The translations under genes and the position numbers were made by a program. A stretch of DNA of 64,000 bases from Cohnella rhizoplanae (GTDB taxonomy: Bacteria; Bacillota; Bacilli; Paenibacillales; Paenibacillaceae): positions 1 to 64,000 of the forward strand of contig NZ_CAOJCN010000021.1 in the NCBI RefSeq assembly GCF_948329515.1, given 5' to 3'. Below are positions 27,371 through 40,400 of the stretch, piece after piece. The notes beneath the pieces were generated by a model, which was given only the letters and a program-made list of their open reading frames with translations, was not told the DNA's origin and ran no database searches. How positions within the stretch are numbered: the first letter of the stretch is position 1; each line of letters starts with the position of its first letter.

Positions 27371-27908
27371 GGACATTCTGATCGTCGACGGATACAATAT
27401 GATCGGCGCCTGGCCCGAGCTGGACCGGCTGAAGGCGAGCCGGCTGGAGGATGCCCGCGACAGGCTGCTCGACATGCTGGCGGATTATCAGGGATATTTG
27501 GGGCTTAAGATCGTCGTCGTATTCGACGCCTTTCGCGTGCCGGGCGCCGGGGCGAAGCTCAAGCAGCATCGGCTCGGCGTCGTGTACACCCGCGAGAAAG
27601 AGACCGCGGACGAGTGCATCGAACGTCTGGTGGGAGAAGTGAGGTCCGTCCGCCGCGACGTGTACGTCGCTACCTCCGATCAGACCGAACAGCATGTGGC
27701 CTTCGGCCGCGGCGCGCTGCGCCTGTCCGCGCGCGAGCTGCTGCTCGCGGTGGAGGAGAGCCGGCGGGAGATCGGCAGGACGATCCGCCGGGAGCCGCCT
27801 CCCAAGCGGAATCCGCTCGGCGGGGTGCTGAGCGAGGACGTGGCGCGGGTATTGGAGCAGTGGCGCAGAGGCGATCGTGCGTCCGACGATTCGGGCGGCA
27901 AGACCTAG
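27357..27908 (+). CDS. rae1: Rae1 (YacP), NYN-domain ribosome-associated endonuclease
   Basis: The 183-residue PIN-like NYN protein starts 'DILIVDGYNMIGAWPEL', with the family Asp, and has the second acidic cluster in 'KETADECIERLV' and 'VATSDQTEQHVAFG'. In B. subtilis YacP was shown to cut certain mRNAs in the ribosomal A site. ATG 27357 lies inside the end of rlmB (14-base overlap) after AAGGGCGG, so the genes are coupled. It is the last gene of the T-box operon. Confidence 0.93.
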   Translation: MLRREDILIVDGYNMIGAWPELDRLKASRLEDARDRLLDMLADYQGYLGLKIVVVFDAFRVPGAGAKLKQHRLGVVYTREKETADECIERLVGEVRSVRRDVYVATSDQTEQHVAFGRGALRLSARELLLAVEESRREIGRTIRREPPPKRNPLGGVLSEDVARVLEQWRRGDRASDDSGGKT

Positions 27909-28047
27909 GTCCGCAGTCGTCCGGGACCTCCCGCCTGCCGGCTGCCGGGTTCCGGTCGGGGTGCCGAATGGGCCGCAAGTCGGTTTACCAAAACGCAAAC
28001 AAATGTCCGCATTCCCCGGAAGCCTTGAATTATAAGGGTTTTCTTCA

Positions 28048-28076
28048 TTGACGCTATGGGGTACATCAAGTATATT
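28048..28076 (+). promoter_or_regulatory. sigH promoter
   Basis: TTGACG (28048-28053), a 17-base spacer and TATATT (28071-28076) lie 65 bases before the sigH start in an AT-rich stretch. A good sigma-A-type match. Confidence 0.75.
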
Positions 28077-28141
28077 GGTAATAGTTTGGTAGGTAGATCC
28101 AGTGCGTATCCTGGAATGTCTTGAAGCCGGAGGGATGACCC

Positions 28142-28792
28142 GTGAGCGTCGACGTGAACGAGCTTGCAACATATGATTACGACTTCAAGACCGACGAGGA
28201 TATCGTAGAGTCGGTCCGCGCGGGCGATTCCGATGCACTGGAGTACTTGATCAATAAGTACCGCAATTTCGTCCGGGCGAAGGCCCGTTCTTATTTTTTG
28301 ATCGGCGCGGAGCGCGAGGACATCGTGCAGGAGGGCATGATCGGCCTGTACAAGTCGATCCGCGACTTCAAGGGAGACAAGCTGGCTTCCTTCAAGGCGT
28401 TCGCGGAGCTGTGCATCACCCGTCAGATCATCACCGCGATCAAGACCGCGACCCGGCAGAAGCATATTCCGCTCAATTCCTACGTTTCGCTGGACAAGCC
28501 CATCTACGACGAGGACTCCGACCGTACGCTGCTGGATGTCATCTGCGGCTCCCGCGTCTGCGATCCCGAGGAGATGATCATCAACCAGGAGGAGTTCTAC
28601 GGTCTCGAGGACAAGATGTCAGAGATTCTGAGCGACCTGGAGCGCAAGGTGCTGATGCTCTATCTGGACGGACGTTCTTATCAGGAGATCGCCGTCGACC
28701 TCGACCGTCACGTCAAGTCGATCGACAACGCGCTTCAGCGCGTGAAGCGCAAGCTGGAGCGGTATTTGGAAGTCAGGGATATCGGGCTTTAA
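28142..28792 (+). CDS. sigH: RNA polymerase sigma-H factor
   Basis: The 216-residue sigma-70 family factor drives early sporulation and transition-state genes. Region 2 is seen in 'EYLINKYRNFVRAKAR' and 'EREDIVQEGMIGLYKSIRDF', and region 4 in 'GRSYQEIAVDLDRHVKSIDN'. Length and sequence match Bacillus Spo0H. The start is GTG 28142 after GGAGGG. It lies between rae1 and rpmG as in other Bacillales and is followed by its own terminator. Confidence 0.96.
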   Translation: MSVDVNELATYDYDFKTDEDIVESVRAGDSDALEYLINKYRNFVRAKARSYFLIGAEREDIVQEGMIGLYKSIRDFKGDKLASFKAFAELCITRQIITAIKTATRQKHIPLNSYVSLDKPIYDEDSDRTLLDVICGSRVCDPEEMIINQEEFYGLEDKMSEILSDLERKVLMLYLDGRSYQEIAVDLDRHVKSIDNALQRVKRKLERYLEVRDIGL

Positions 28793-28834
28793 GCCGGCAC
28801 AATGCCGTTTAACTGCATAAGTAACGCATACAGG

Positions 28835-28862
28835 GCAGCGCCGGACGGCAGGCTGCTTTTTT
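28835..28862 (+). terminator. sigH terminator
   Basis: GCAGC (28835-28839) pairs with GCTGC (28852-28856) around an inner GCCG/GGC stem, followed by six T. Confidence 0.75.
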
Positions 28863-29174
28863 CATTTTCAAGGGCGCGCGGCGCAGCGTGTTTAAAGAGC
28901 GCATCCGCATGGCTAGAATAGTAGAGAGCTCTGCGGCCCAAGTCCGGAATAACGTCCCAGACCGGCGCCCCTATATCAATAGTCAAGCTTTTTCGTTGAC
29001 ATTGCATATGGGCTATGATAAATTACTTTAGTAACCTTAAGGTGGAGTTTTATGCGCAGCCCTGAATATGGTGTGATACGCCAGGTGTCGTTGTCGTACG
29101 TAACGACGTAGGCGTGTTAACCGGATTCAATGTCTTTTTTTTTGTGATCTGGCACAGCCCGGGAGGTGGAACAG
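28863..29174 (+). other. gap and leader upstream of rpmG
   Basis: The first 130 bases show nothing I can name. A promoter follows at 28996. The transcribed leader then holds a 19-codon reading frame (ATG 29052 to TAG 29111) with GGTGGAG just ahead, an inverted repeat GTCGTT/AACGAC (29087-29107) inside its end, and a T-run near 29132. This could be a translated leader or chance. Confidence 0.4.
28996..29024 (+). promoter_or_regulatory. promoter of rpmG-secE-nusG
   Basis: Consensus TTGACA (28996-29001), a 17-base spacer and TAAATT (29019-29024), in AT-rich DNA 150 bases before rpmG. Confidence 0.7.
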
Positions 29175-29324
29175 ATGCGGGTAATCATCACTCTCGCTTG
29201 CACGACCTGCAAGCAGCGGAATTATGCGACGACCAAGAACAAGCGCACGCACTCCGATCGCATCGAACTGAAGAAGTTCTGCAAGTTCTGCAATGAGCAC
29301 ACAGCTCATCGCGAGACGCGCTAA
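29175..29324 (+). CDS. rpmG: 50S ribosomal protein L33
   Basis: The small 49-residue ribosomal protein is of the zinc-binding (C+) form, with CXXC pairs 'LACTTCKQRNY' and 'KFCKFCNEHT'. The start 'MRVIITLACTTC' is typical. ATG 29175 follows GGGAGGTGG. It is first in the order rpmG-secE-nusG, with secE 20 bases downstream. Zinc-dependent L33 copies are usually expressed in zinc-replete cells. Confidence 0.96.
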   Translation: MRVIITLACTTCKQRNYATTKNKRTHSDRIELKKFCKFCNEHTAHRETR

Positions 29325-29344
29325 GCTCTAGGAGGTTTTGGGAC

Positions 29345-29554
29345 GTGACTTTCCTGGCCAAAATGAAACAGAGCTTTGGGTCCTTTACTTCGTTCTTTGC
29401 CGATAGTTGGAGTGAACTGAAGAAAGTCCGTTGGCCCAAACGTAAAGAGTTGGTCAGCTACACGCTCGTCGTTATCGTGACGGTAGTGATCGTAACTATT
29501 TACTTTTGGGTATTGGACGTCATCATTTCGCGGTTGATCGACCTCGTCATTTAA
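29345..29554 (+). CDS. secE: SecE, preprotein translocase subunit
   Basis: The 69-residue single-span membrane protein has the amphipathic helix and conserved 'ELKKVRWPKRKELVSYT' before the hydrophobic segment 'VVIVTVVIVTIYFWVLDVI'. It clamps SecY in the translocon. The start is GTG 29345 after AGGAGG. It lies between rpmG and nusG as usual. Confidence 0.96.
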   Translation: MTFLAKMKQSFGSFTSFFADSWSELKKVRWPKRKELVSYTLVVIVTVVIVTIYFWVLDVIISRLIDLVI

Positions 29555-29580
29555 CGCGGAACCCAAAGGTGGCTTTTCCG

Positions 29581-30114
29581 ATGGAAAAAAGATGGTATGT
29601 AGTTCACACGTACTCCGGTTACGAGAACAAAGTTAAGACGAACCTGGAGAAGCGCGTGGAATCGATGGGCATGCAGGACAAGATTTTTCGCGTGCTCGTG
29701 CCCATGGAGGAAGAACTGGTCAACAAGGACGGCAAGAAAAAGACCGTGATGCGCAAAGTGTATCCGGGCTACGTCCTCGTCGAGATGGTTCAGACGGACG
29801 ATTCCTGGTACGTGGTCCGCAACACGCCCGGCGTGACCGGGTTTGTCGGATCGACCGGATCGGGATCGAAGCCTACGGCCCTGTTGCCCGAAGAAGTGGA
29901 TCAGATTCTGAAACACATGGGCATGGAGGAACCGAAGCCGGTCATCGACTTCGAATTGAAGGAAAATGTCCGCGTCAAGGTTGGTCCCTTCGCGAACTTC
30001 GTCGGATCGGTCGAAGAGATCCTTCACGACAAGAGCAAGCTGAAGGTGCACGTCAACATGTTCGGCAGAGAAACCCCGCTTGAGCTGGATTACACTCAGG
30101 TGGAGAAGATATAA
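29581..30114 (+). CDS. nusG: NusG, transcription elongation factor
   Basis: The 177-residue protein has the NGN domain ('KRWYVVHTYSGYENKVKTNL', 'YPGYVLVEM', 'TPGVTGFVG') and a C-terminal KOW domain ('VRVKVGPFANFVGSVEEI'). It binds RNA polymerase and couples it to ribosomes, with pausing roles in Bacillales. ATG 29581 follows AAGGTGG; the frame is open upstream but overlaps secE. Confidence 0.97.
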   Translation: MEKRWYVVHTYSGYENKVKTNLEKRVESMGMQDKIFRVLVPMEEELVNKDGKKKTVMRKVYPGYVLVEMVQTDDSWYVVRNTPGVTGFVGSTGSGSKPTALLPEEVDQILKHMGMEEPKPVIDFELKENVRVKVGPFANFVGSVEEILHDKSKLKVHVNMFGRETPLELDYTQVEKI

Positions 30115-30222
30115 TAGTCTGGCGGATGGGGGCGTTCGCGCCGCCGCTCGCAGGTTTCTGGATTTGAGCGGGAGGGACCAAGCATCCCGTTATACCGCAT
30201 TTTGAGCTGGAGGTGCAACAAC

Positions 30223-30648
30223 ATGGCAAAAAAGGTCATTAAAATGGTCAAGCTGCAGGTACCGGCCGGCAAGGCTAACCCTGCGCCGCCTATCGGTCCC
30301 GCACTGGGTCAAGCAGGCGTTAACATCATGGCCTTCTGTAAGGAATTCAACGCGCGTACGGCCGACCAAGCCGGCCTGATCATTCCGGTCGTCATCACCG
30401 TATTCGAAGACCGTTCCTTTACGTTCGAGACGAAGACGCCGCCTGCGGCAGTTCTGCTTCGCGTCGCTGCTGGCATCCCTAAGGGATCCGGCGAGCCGAA
30501 CAAGAAGAAGGTCGCTACCGTTAAGCGCGCGAAGGTTCGCGAGATCGCCGAGCAGAAGATGCAGGATCTCAACGCGGCTTCCGTCGAAGCGGCTATGCGT
30601 ATGGTCGAAGGCACTGCCCGCAGCATGGGCGTCGTCATCGAAGACTAA
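30223..30648 (+). CDS. rplK: 50S ribosomal protein L11
   Basis: The 141-residue ribosomal stalk-base protein has the standard N-terminus 'KVIKMVKLQVPAGKANPAPP' and the C-terminal RNA-binding domain with 'KRAKVREIAEQKM'. It binds 23S rRNA at the GTPase-associated centre and is required for RelA activation. ATG 30223 follows GGAGGTG; an upstream ATG 30202 would add seven unusual residues. It lies 108 bases after nusG. Confidence 0.97.
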   Translation: MAKKVIKMVKLQVPAGKANPAPPIGPALGQAGVNIMAFCKEFNARTADQAGLIIPVVITVFEDRSFTFETKTPPAAVLLRVAAGIPKGSGEPNKKKVATVKRAKVREIAEQKMQDLNAASVEAAMRMVEGTARSMGVVIED

Positions 30649-30753
30649 TAGCGAACCTGCATCGGGGATCGCGATCGCGCTTGGCCCCTACCCGGGGACA
30701 ACGCGCGAAGTGGGAGGAGACTTCCGTTACTACCACACAAGGAGGAGAACTAC

Positions 30754-31449
30754 ATGGCTAAGCACGGCAAGAAATACCAAGAAGCCGCCAAGCTGATCGA
30801 CCGCGACGCAACTTATGAAGCTGCCGAAGCGATCGAGCTTGTGAAGCAAGCGGCCAAGGCCAAGTTCGACGAATCCGTCGAAGTGGCTGTCCGTCTCGGC
30901 GTCGACCCGAGAAAGCAAGACCAGAACGTGCGCGGCGTCGTCGTCCTGCCTCACGGCACGGGTAAGACCCAGCGCGTGCTTGTATTCGCCAAGGGCGACA
31001 AGCTCAAAGAAGCCGAAGCCGCTGGCGCTGACTATGTCGGCGACACGGACCTCATCAACAAGATCCAGCAGGGCTGGTTCGAATTCGACGTCTGCGTAGC
31101 GACGCCGGACATGATGAGCGAAGTCGGCAAGCTCGGCCGTATCCTCGGCGGTAAGGGCCTCATGCCTAACCCCAAGGCCGGCACGGTTACGAACGACGTG
31201 ACCAAGGCCGTCCAAGAGATCAAGGCCGGTAAGATCGAGTACCGTCTGGACAAAGCAGGTCAAATTCACGCTCCGATCGGCAAGGTATCCTTCGATTCGG
31301 CGAAGCTCGCCGACAACCTGAAGGCACTGGTCGACGCGCTGAACCGCGCCAAGCCGTCCGCCGCAAAGGGCATCTACCTGAAGAACATCTCGATCTCCTC
31401 GACGATGGGCCCAGGTGCGCGCCTGAACGTTTCGGCGTACCGTCTCTAA
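30754..31449 (+). CDS. rplA: 50S ribosomal protein L1
   Basis: The 231-residue two-domain L1-stalk protein has 'MAKHGKKYQEAAKLIDR' at the start, 'PHGTGKTQRVLVFAKG' and the signature 'ILGGKGLMPNPKAGTV'. It binds 23S rRNA at the E site and represses its own mRNA in many bacteria. AAGGAGGAG precedes the ATG. It is the last gene before the L10-leader promoter. Confidence 0.97.
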   Translation: MAKHGKKYQEAAKLIDRDATYEAAEAIELVKQAAKAKFDESVEVAVRLGVDPRKQDQNVRGVVVLPHGTGKTQRVLVFAKGDKLKEAEAAGADYVGDTDLINKIQQGWFEFDVCVATPDMMSEVGKLGRILGGKGLMPNPKAGTVTNDVTKAVQEIKAGKIEYRLDKAGQIHAPIGKVSFDSAKLADNLKALVDALNRAKPSAAKGIYLKNISISSTMGPGARLNVSAYRL

Positions 31450-31466
31450 TCGCCAGCTTCTGGCGG

Positions 31467-31496
31467 TTGACAGACCGAGTATGGACGTGTTACTTT
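31467..31496 (+). promoter_or_regulatory. rplJL promoter
   Basis: Consensus TTGACA (31467-31472), then TACTTT at 31491-31496 with an 18-base spacer, just upstream of the L10 leader. Confidence 0.65.
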
Positions 31497-31514
31497 AATC
31501 AAGTTGAATATTAA

Positions 31515-31655
31515 TACCGTAGACCGTAGGTGCCGCGAGGCTTAATTTCCTACCGAGGTGTGTGTATACATTCGTTACTCGTTTCTGCTTGGCAGAGATG
31601 CGTAAGATTAATGTAGCGATCATGCCTCCGCGATGTCTGCGGGGGCATTTTTTAA
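31515..31655 (+). promoter_or_regulatory. ribosomal protein L10 leader with attenuator
   Basis: The leader carries the conserved L10(L12)4-binding elements: 'accgtagaccgtaggtg', then 'gaggcttaatttcctaccga', whose arms pair. An intrinsic terminator follows (GCCTCCGC 31624-31631 with GCGGGGGC 31639-31646, then T-run). Excess L10-L12 complex binding would favour termination before rplJ. Confidence 0.9.
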
Positions 31656-31726
31656 TGCCTTGGTGAAGACCATCTGCCTTGCAGACGATCGGTGCGGTGA
31701 AGTCCTACGACCAGGAGGTGTACGAA

Positions 31727-32230
31727 ATGGCAAATGCAAAAATTATCGAAGGCAAACAGCAGGAAGTCGAAGCGATCGCCGCCAAGCTCAAGTCGAGCGC
31801 GAGCACGGTCGTTGCCGATTACCGCGGTCTGAACGTCGCTCAAGTTACCGAGCTCCGCAAGCGTCTGCGCGATGCGGGCATCGAGTTCCAAGTTCTGAAG
31901 AACTCGCTGGTCAGCCGCGCTGCGGCTAGCGTTGAACTCAGCGATCTGGATGCCGTACTGACGGGTCCTACCGCTGTAGCGTTCAGCTCCACGGACGTCG
32001 TTGCCGCCGCGAAGATCCTGAACGACTTCGCGAAGAAGAACGATGCGCTTAAGCTGAAGGGCGGCGTCATCGAAGGCCGCTTTATCGACGCGGTTCAAGT
32101 TAAGGCACTGGCCGACCTGCCTTCCCGCGAAGGCTTGCTGTCCATGCTCCTCAGCGTCCTGCAAGCTCCGATGCGCAACTTCGCGCTCGCCGTCAAGGCG
32201 GTCGCAGAGAAGAACGAAGCAAGCGCATAA
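31727..32230 (+). CDS. rplJ: 50S ribosomal protein L10
   Basis: The 167-residue stalk protein anchors L7/L12 dimers. It shows the usual 'VVADYRGLNVAQVTELRKRL' and 'FQVLKNSLVSRAA' of the rRNA-binding domain and a C-terminal helix for L12 ('LLSMLLSVLQAPMRNFAL'). ATG 31727 follows AGGAGG; upstream in-frame codons belong to the leader. It is autoregulated by its leader. Confidence 0.97.
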   Translation: MANAKIIEGKQQEVEAIAAKLKSSASTVVADYRGLNVAQVTELRKRLRDAGIEFQVLKNSLVSRAAASVELSDLDAVLTGPTAVAFSSTDVVAAAKILNDFAKKNDALKLKGGVIEGRFIDAVQVKALADLPSREGLLSMLLSVLQAPMRNFALAVKAVAEKNEASA

Positions 32231-32306
32231 GTCGAACGCCTCGGCATCCGGGGCGCGCGAATTGAATTTCCACCAACAAATCATCTAATATAACGGAGGT
32301 ACTACC

Positions 32307-32666
32307 ATGAGCAAAGAGTCCATCTTGGAAGCCATCAAAGGCATGAGCGTCCTGGAACTGAACGACCTGGTAAAAGCAATCGAAGAAGAATTCGGCGTAA
32401 CTGCTGCAGCACCTGTAGCTGCTGGCGCAGTTGCAGTAGCAGAAGTCGAAGAGCAAACTGAATTCGACGTTATCCTGCTCGAAGCTGGCGCTTCCAAGAT
32501 CAACGTCATCAAGGTTGTTCGCGAAATCACGGGTCTCGGCCTGAAGGAAGCGAAGGACGTTGTTGACAACGCTCCTAAAGCCGTTAAAGAAAAAGTGGCT
32601 AAGGACGAAGCTGACGCTGTTAAAGCTAAGCTCGAAGAAGCCGGCGCTAAGGTCGAAGTTAAGTAA
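32307..32666 (+). CDS. rplL: 50S ribosomal protein L7/L12
   Basis: The 119-residue acidic stalk protein has an N-terminal dimerisation helix ('ILEAIKGMSVLELNDLVKAI'), an Ala/Val-rich hinge, and the C-terminal domain 'KINVIKVVREITGLGLKEAK'. It recruits translation GTPases. Base composition is visibly less GC-rich than its neighbours, in keeping with biased codon use in highly expressed genes. A hairpin follows the stop. Confidence 0.97.
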   Translation: MSKESILEAIKGMSVLELNDLVKAIEEEFGVTAAAPVAAGAVAVAEVEEQTEFDVILLEAGASKINVIKVVREITGLGLKEAKDVVDNAPKAVKEKVAKDEADAVKAKLEEAGAKVEVK

Positions 32667-32686
32667 TTTTGGCCTCACAATCGATT

Positions 32687-32721
32687 ACAAACCCCTTGAA
32701 GCTTGTCTTCGAGGGGTTTGT
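32687..32721 (+). terminator. hairpin after rplL without T-run
   Basis: ACAAACCCCTTGAA (32687-32700) pairs along 14 positions with TTCGAGGGGTTTGT (32708-32721, one G-T pair). No T-tract follows, and the next gene starts 20 bases on. More likely a partial terminator or an mRNA 3'-end protector than a full stop. Confidence 0.6.
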
Positions 32722-32741
32722 GCATGAGAGGGGAAGAGGAG

Positions 32742-33347
32742 ATGGCCGATCATTATTATTCGCGGCAGCCTAGCGCGCGCAGCGATCGCAAGAATATCGA
32801 GGCCGTGCTTCGCGGAGAGAAGCTTCGGTTCGTCTCCGATTCCGGCGTGTTCTCGCGGGACGGGGTGGACTACGGCAGCCGGGTGCTCCTTGATCATATC
32901 GAACTGGGGCAGCAAGACCGCGTGCTGGACGTGGGTTGCGGCTACGGCCCGATCGGCCTGACGGCGGCCCGCCTGGTGCCGCGAGGACATGTGACGATGC
33001 TCGACGTGAACGAACGGGCGGTGGCGCTGAGCCGGGAGAATGCCGCGCTTAACGGAATCGTCAACGTCGAGATTCAAGTGAGCGATCTCTATGCGGCCGT
33101 AGAGAACCGGACGTTCGACGTCATCTTGTCCAACCCGCCCATCCGTGCGGGCAAAGAAGTCGTGCATCGTATTCTCGAGGAAGCCGCCGCGCATCTGAAC
33201 CCGGGCGGATCGCTCTGGATCGTTATTCAGAACAAGCAAGGCGCGCCGAGCGCCAGGGCCAAACTCGAGGCATGCTTCGGCGAAGAGCAAGTGAGCGAGG
33301 TCGGCAAGGATAAAGGTTATCGGGTGTACAGGGCGATAAAGTCTTGA
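32742..33347 (+). CDS. class I SAM methyltransferase, RsmC-like (YbxB)
   Basis: The 201-residue methyltransferase has the SAM site 'VLDVGCGYGPIGLTAARLV' and the catalytic loop 'DVILSNPPIRAGK', the NPP(F/Y)-type motif of RsmC-family enzymes that act on base amino groups in RNA. It corresponds to ybxB of B. subtilis in both length and place. The start at ATG 32742 is supported by AGAGGGG 8 bases upstream; ATG 32724 overlaps the hairpin. It is separated from rpoB by new promoters. Confidence 0.9.
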   Translation: MADHYYSRQPSARSDRKNIEAVLRGEKLRFVSDSGVFSRDGVDYGSRVLLDHIELGQQDRVLDVGCGYGPIGLTAARLVPRGHVTMLDVNERAVALSRENAALNGIVNVEIQVSDLYAAVENRTFDVILSNPPIRAGKEVVHRILEEAAAHLNPGGSLWIVIQNKQGAPSARAKLEACFGEEQVSEVGKDKGYRVYRAIKS

Positions 33348-33358
33348 TCAATTCCCGT

Positions 33359-33595
33359 TTGACCTCGCTGGGCGATTGTGTTACTATTAGAAGATGTCAG
33401 ATTTAAGATGGGCTAGTTGTCTGCATGTAAAAAGATGTTAGATGAGTACCATTCATAGGAATAAAAATACGCCGATTGGCGTATATTGGGTGAATGGGCT
33501 GGATATGAGTGCCATTGTGCCGCCGCATGGGGCATAGGGGCTTTTCTTTGTTTGCCGCTGCGTTTGGTTGACACATTTGCGCTTTTGCGTATCCT
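33359..33595 (+). promoter_or_regulatory. two promoters and leader upstream of rpoB
   Basis: The 387-base gap before rpoB has no credible gene. It holds promoter 1, TTGACC-17-TACTAT (33359-33387), and promoter 2, TTGACA-16-TATCCT (33568-33595). A small hairpin TACGCC/GGCGTA (33478-33493) lies between them. Independent promoters would let rpoBC be made apart from rplJL. Confidence 0.65.
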
Positions 33596-33734
33596 CCCGC
33601 TGTTATTTTACCCACTTTCCGCGTTTAATCATACCGTAGGGTTCCCCGCGGGACGGCTGCCTCTGCTAGTGCTGGAGAGAGGATCTCGCTCCGCTACCAT
33701 ATGCTTCACAGTAGACTGAAGGGGTGAGGATAAG

Positions 33735-37277
<3,543 letters not shown>

Positions 37278-37418
37278 TACCGATAGGATCCGTCCGGGTC
37301 CCGTGCGCGAACCGCACGGGTTCCGTCCGGGCCATCGCCGACGTAAGCAGCACGAGATCGTCACGACCGTTCGTCAATCGCAACGTAATCCGAGCCACGA
37401 TGAAGGAGGGCTTGCTCC

Positions 37419-40400
37419 TTGTTAGACGTTAACAATTTCGAGTTTATGAAGATCGGGCTAGCTTCCCCGGACAAGATCCGTTCATGGTCCCGAGGCGAAG
37501 TCAAAAAGCCTGAAACGATTAACTATCGTACCCTTAAGCCGGAGAAAGAAGGTCTTTTCTGCGAAAAGATCTTCGGGCCGACCAAGGACTGGGAATGCCA
37601 TTGCGGCAAGTACAAGCGCGTCCGTTACAAGGGCGTCGTGTGCGACCGCTGCGGCGTCGAAGTCACCCGCGCGAAGGTGCGCCGCGAGCGCATGGGCCAC
37701 ATCGAGCTCGCCGCTCCGGTTTCGCATATCTGGTATTTCAAAGGCATTCCGAGCCGCATGGGCCTCGCCCTCGACATGTCGCCGCGTTCGCTCGAAGAGA
37801 TCATCTACTTCGCATCTTACGTCGTGACGGATCCGGGCGACACGCCGCTTGAGAAGAAGCAGCTTCTGTCCGAGAAGGAATACCGCAGCTACCGCGAGAA
37901 ATACGGCTACGCGTTCAGCGCCGGCATGGGCGCCGAAGCGGTGAAAAAGCTGCTGCAGGACATCGATCTCGACCGCGAGCTCGAAATGTTGAAGGAAGAG
38001 CTCCGCACGGCGCAAGGCCAACGCCGCAACCGCGCGATCAAGCGTCTCGAAGTCGTCGAATCGTTCCGCAACTCCGGCAACCTGCCGGACTGGATGATCC
38101 TCGACGTGCTGCCGGTCATCCCGCCGGAGCTTCGTCCGATGGTACAGCTGGACGGCGGCCGCTTCGCGACCTCCGACCTTAACGATCTGTACCGCCGCGT
38201 CATCAACCGGAACAACCGTCTGAAGCGCCTGCTCGACCTGGGCGCGCCGGACATCATCGTACAGAACGAAAAGCGGATGCTGCAGGAAGCCGTCGACGCC
38301 CTGATCGACAACGGCCGCCGCGGCCGCCCGGTCACGGGCCCCGGCAACCGTCCGCTGAAGTCCCTCAGCCATATGCTGAAGGGCAAGCAAGGCCGCTTCC
38401 GTCAGAATCTGCTCGGTAAGCGCGTCGACTATTCCGGACGTTCCGTTATCGTCGTCGGGCCGAGCCTGAAGATGTACCAATGCGGTCTGCCGAAGGAAAT
38501 GGCGCTCGAGCTGTTCAAGCCGTTCGTCATGAAGGAGCTCGTGCTCAAGGGCCAGGCGCACAACATCAAGAGCGCGAAGCGCAAAGTCGAACGCGTCAGC
38601 CCGGAAGTATGGGACGTGCTCGAAGAAGTCATCAAGGAGCATCCGGTTCTGCTGAACCGCGCCCCTACGCTTCACCGTCTGGGCATCCAGGCGTTCGAAC
38701 CGATCCTGGTCGAAGGCCGCGCGATCAAGCTGCATCCGCTCGTCTGTACGGCCTACAACGCCGACTTCGACGGCGACCAGATGGCGGTCCACGTGCCGTT
38801 GTCGGCAGAAGCGCAGGCTGAAGCGCGCCTGCTTATGCTGGCGTCCGGCAATATCCTGAACCCGAAGGACGGCAAGCCTGTCGTCACGCCTTCGCAGGAT
38901 ATGGTTCTCGGATGCTACTATCTGACGATGGACAATAAGGACGCGCATGGCGCGGGCATGCGCCTCGCCGAAGTGAACGAAGCCGTATCCGCGTACCAAC
39001 GCGGCGCAGCCGATCTTCATGCGCGCGTCGTCATTCCGGTCAAGGCATTGAACAAGAAGACGTTTAACGAGAAGCAGCAAGACGCATTGCTCGTGACGAC
39101 GATCGGCAAGATCATTTTCAACGAGATTTTCCCGGATACGTTCCCGTACATCAACGAGGCGACCAAGGACAATCTGCTGAAGGGTACGCCGGAGAAGTAC
39201 TTCATCTATGACAAGGGCGCAAATCTCGACCAGATCATGCAGGATATCCCTACGCCTGGCGCAGTAGGCAAGGAATATCTCGGCAATATCATCGGCGAGT
39301 GCTTCCGCATCTACCATACGATGAAGACGTCGATCATTCTCGACGACATCAAGCAGCTCGGCTTCACTTACTCGACCCGCGCGGGCATCACGGTCGCCGT
39401 ATCGGACGTCACGGTGCCTGTGGAAAAGGTCGAGATCCTGAAGAAATCCGACGAAGCCGTCAAGACGATATCGAACCAGTATCGCCGCGGTCTGATCACG
39501 GACAGCGAGCGCTACGACCGCGTTATCGACATCTGGTCGAAGACGAAGGACGAGATCACGGAAGTGCTCATGAAATCGATGGACCGCTACAACTCCATCA
39601 TGCTCATGGTCGACTCCAAGGCGCGGGGCAACAAGTCGCAGATCACCCAGCTGGGCGGCATGCGGGGTCTGATGGCAACGCCGTCGGGCCGTATCTTCGA
39701 GCTCCCGATCAAGTCGAACTTCCGCGAAGGCCTGACGGTCCTCGAGTACTTCATCTCGACGCACGGAGCGCGTAAAGGTCTGGCCGATACGGCGCTTCGT
39801 ACCGCCGACTCGGGCTACCTGACCCGCCGTCTCGTCGACGTCGCGCAGGACGTCATCGTCCGCGAAGAAGATTGCGGCACGGACAAGGGCATTATCGTCA
39901 GCCGCATCGAGGACGGCAAGGAAGTCATCGAGGAGCTGTTCGACCGGATCGAAGGACGCTACGCGTTCGAGACGATCCGTCATCCGGAGACCGGCGAGAT
40001 CATCGTCGGCCGCAACGATCTGATCGATACGCCGAAGGCGGAAGAACTGATCCGCGCAGGCGTGGAGAAGCTGCAGATCCGCTCCGTGCTGAGCTGCCGC
40101 GCCCGCCACGGCGTGTGCAAGATGTGTTACGGCCGCAACCTGGCGACGGGCAAGAAGGTCGAGATCGGCGAAGCGGTCGGCATCATCGCCGCCCAATCGA
40201 TCGGCGAGCCGGGCACCCAGCTGACGATGCGTACGTTCCACACCGGCGGCGTTGCCGGAGACGATATCACGCAAGGTCTGCCGCGTATTCAGGAGCTTTT
40301 CGAAGCCCGGAATCCGAAGGGCCAAGCGGTCATCTCCGAGATCGACGGCGTCGTCAAGGAGATTCGCGAGACCAAGGATCGCCGCGAGATCGAAGTGCAG

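Noticed and set aside
28789..29007. A 72-codon minus-strand frame between sigH and rpmG
   Set aside because: It runs across the sigH terminator and the rpmG promoter, and its product has no recognisable features.
33403..33615. A 70-codon minus-strand frame upstream of rpoB
   Set aside because: No ribosome site or conserved pattern; it overlaps promoter elements.
33486..33719. A 77-codon plus-strand frame upstream of rpoB
   Set aside because: It spans the second rpoB promoter, has no ribosome site, and the protein looks random despite hydrophobic runs.
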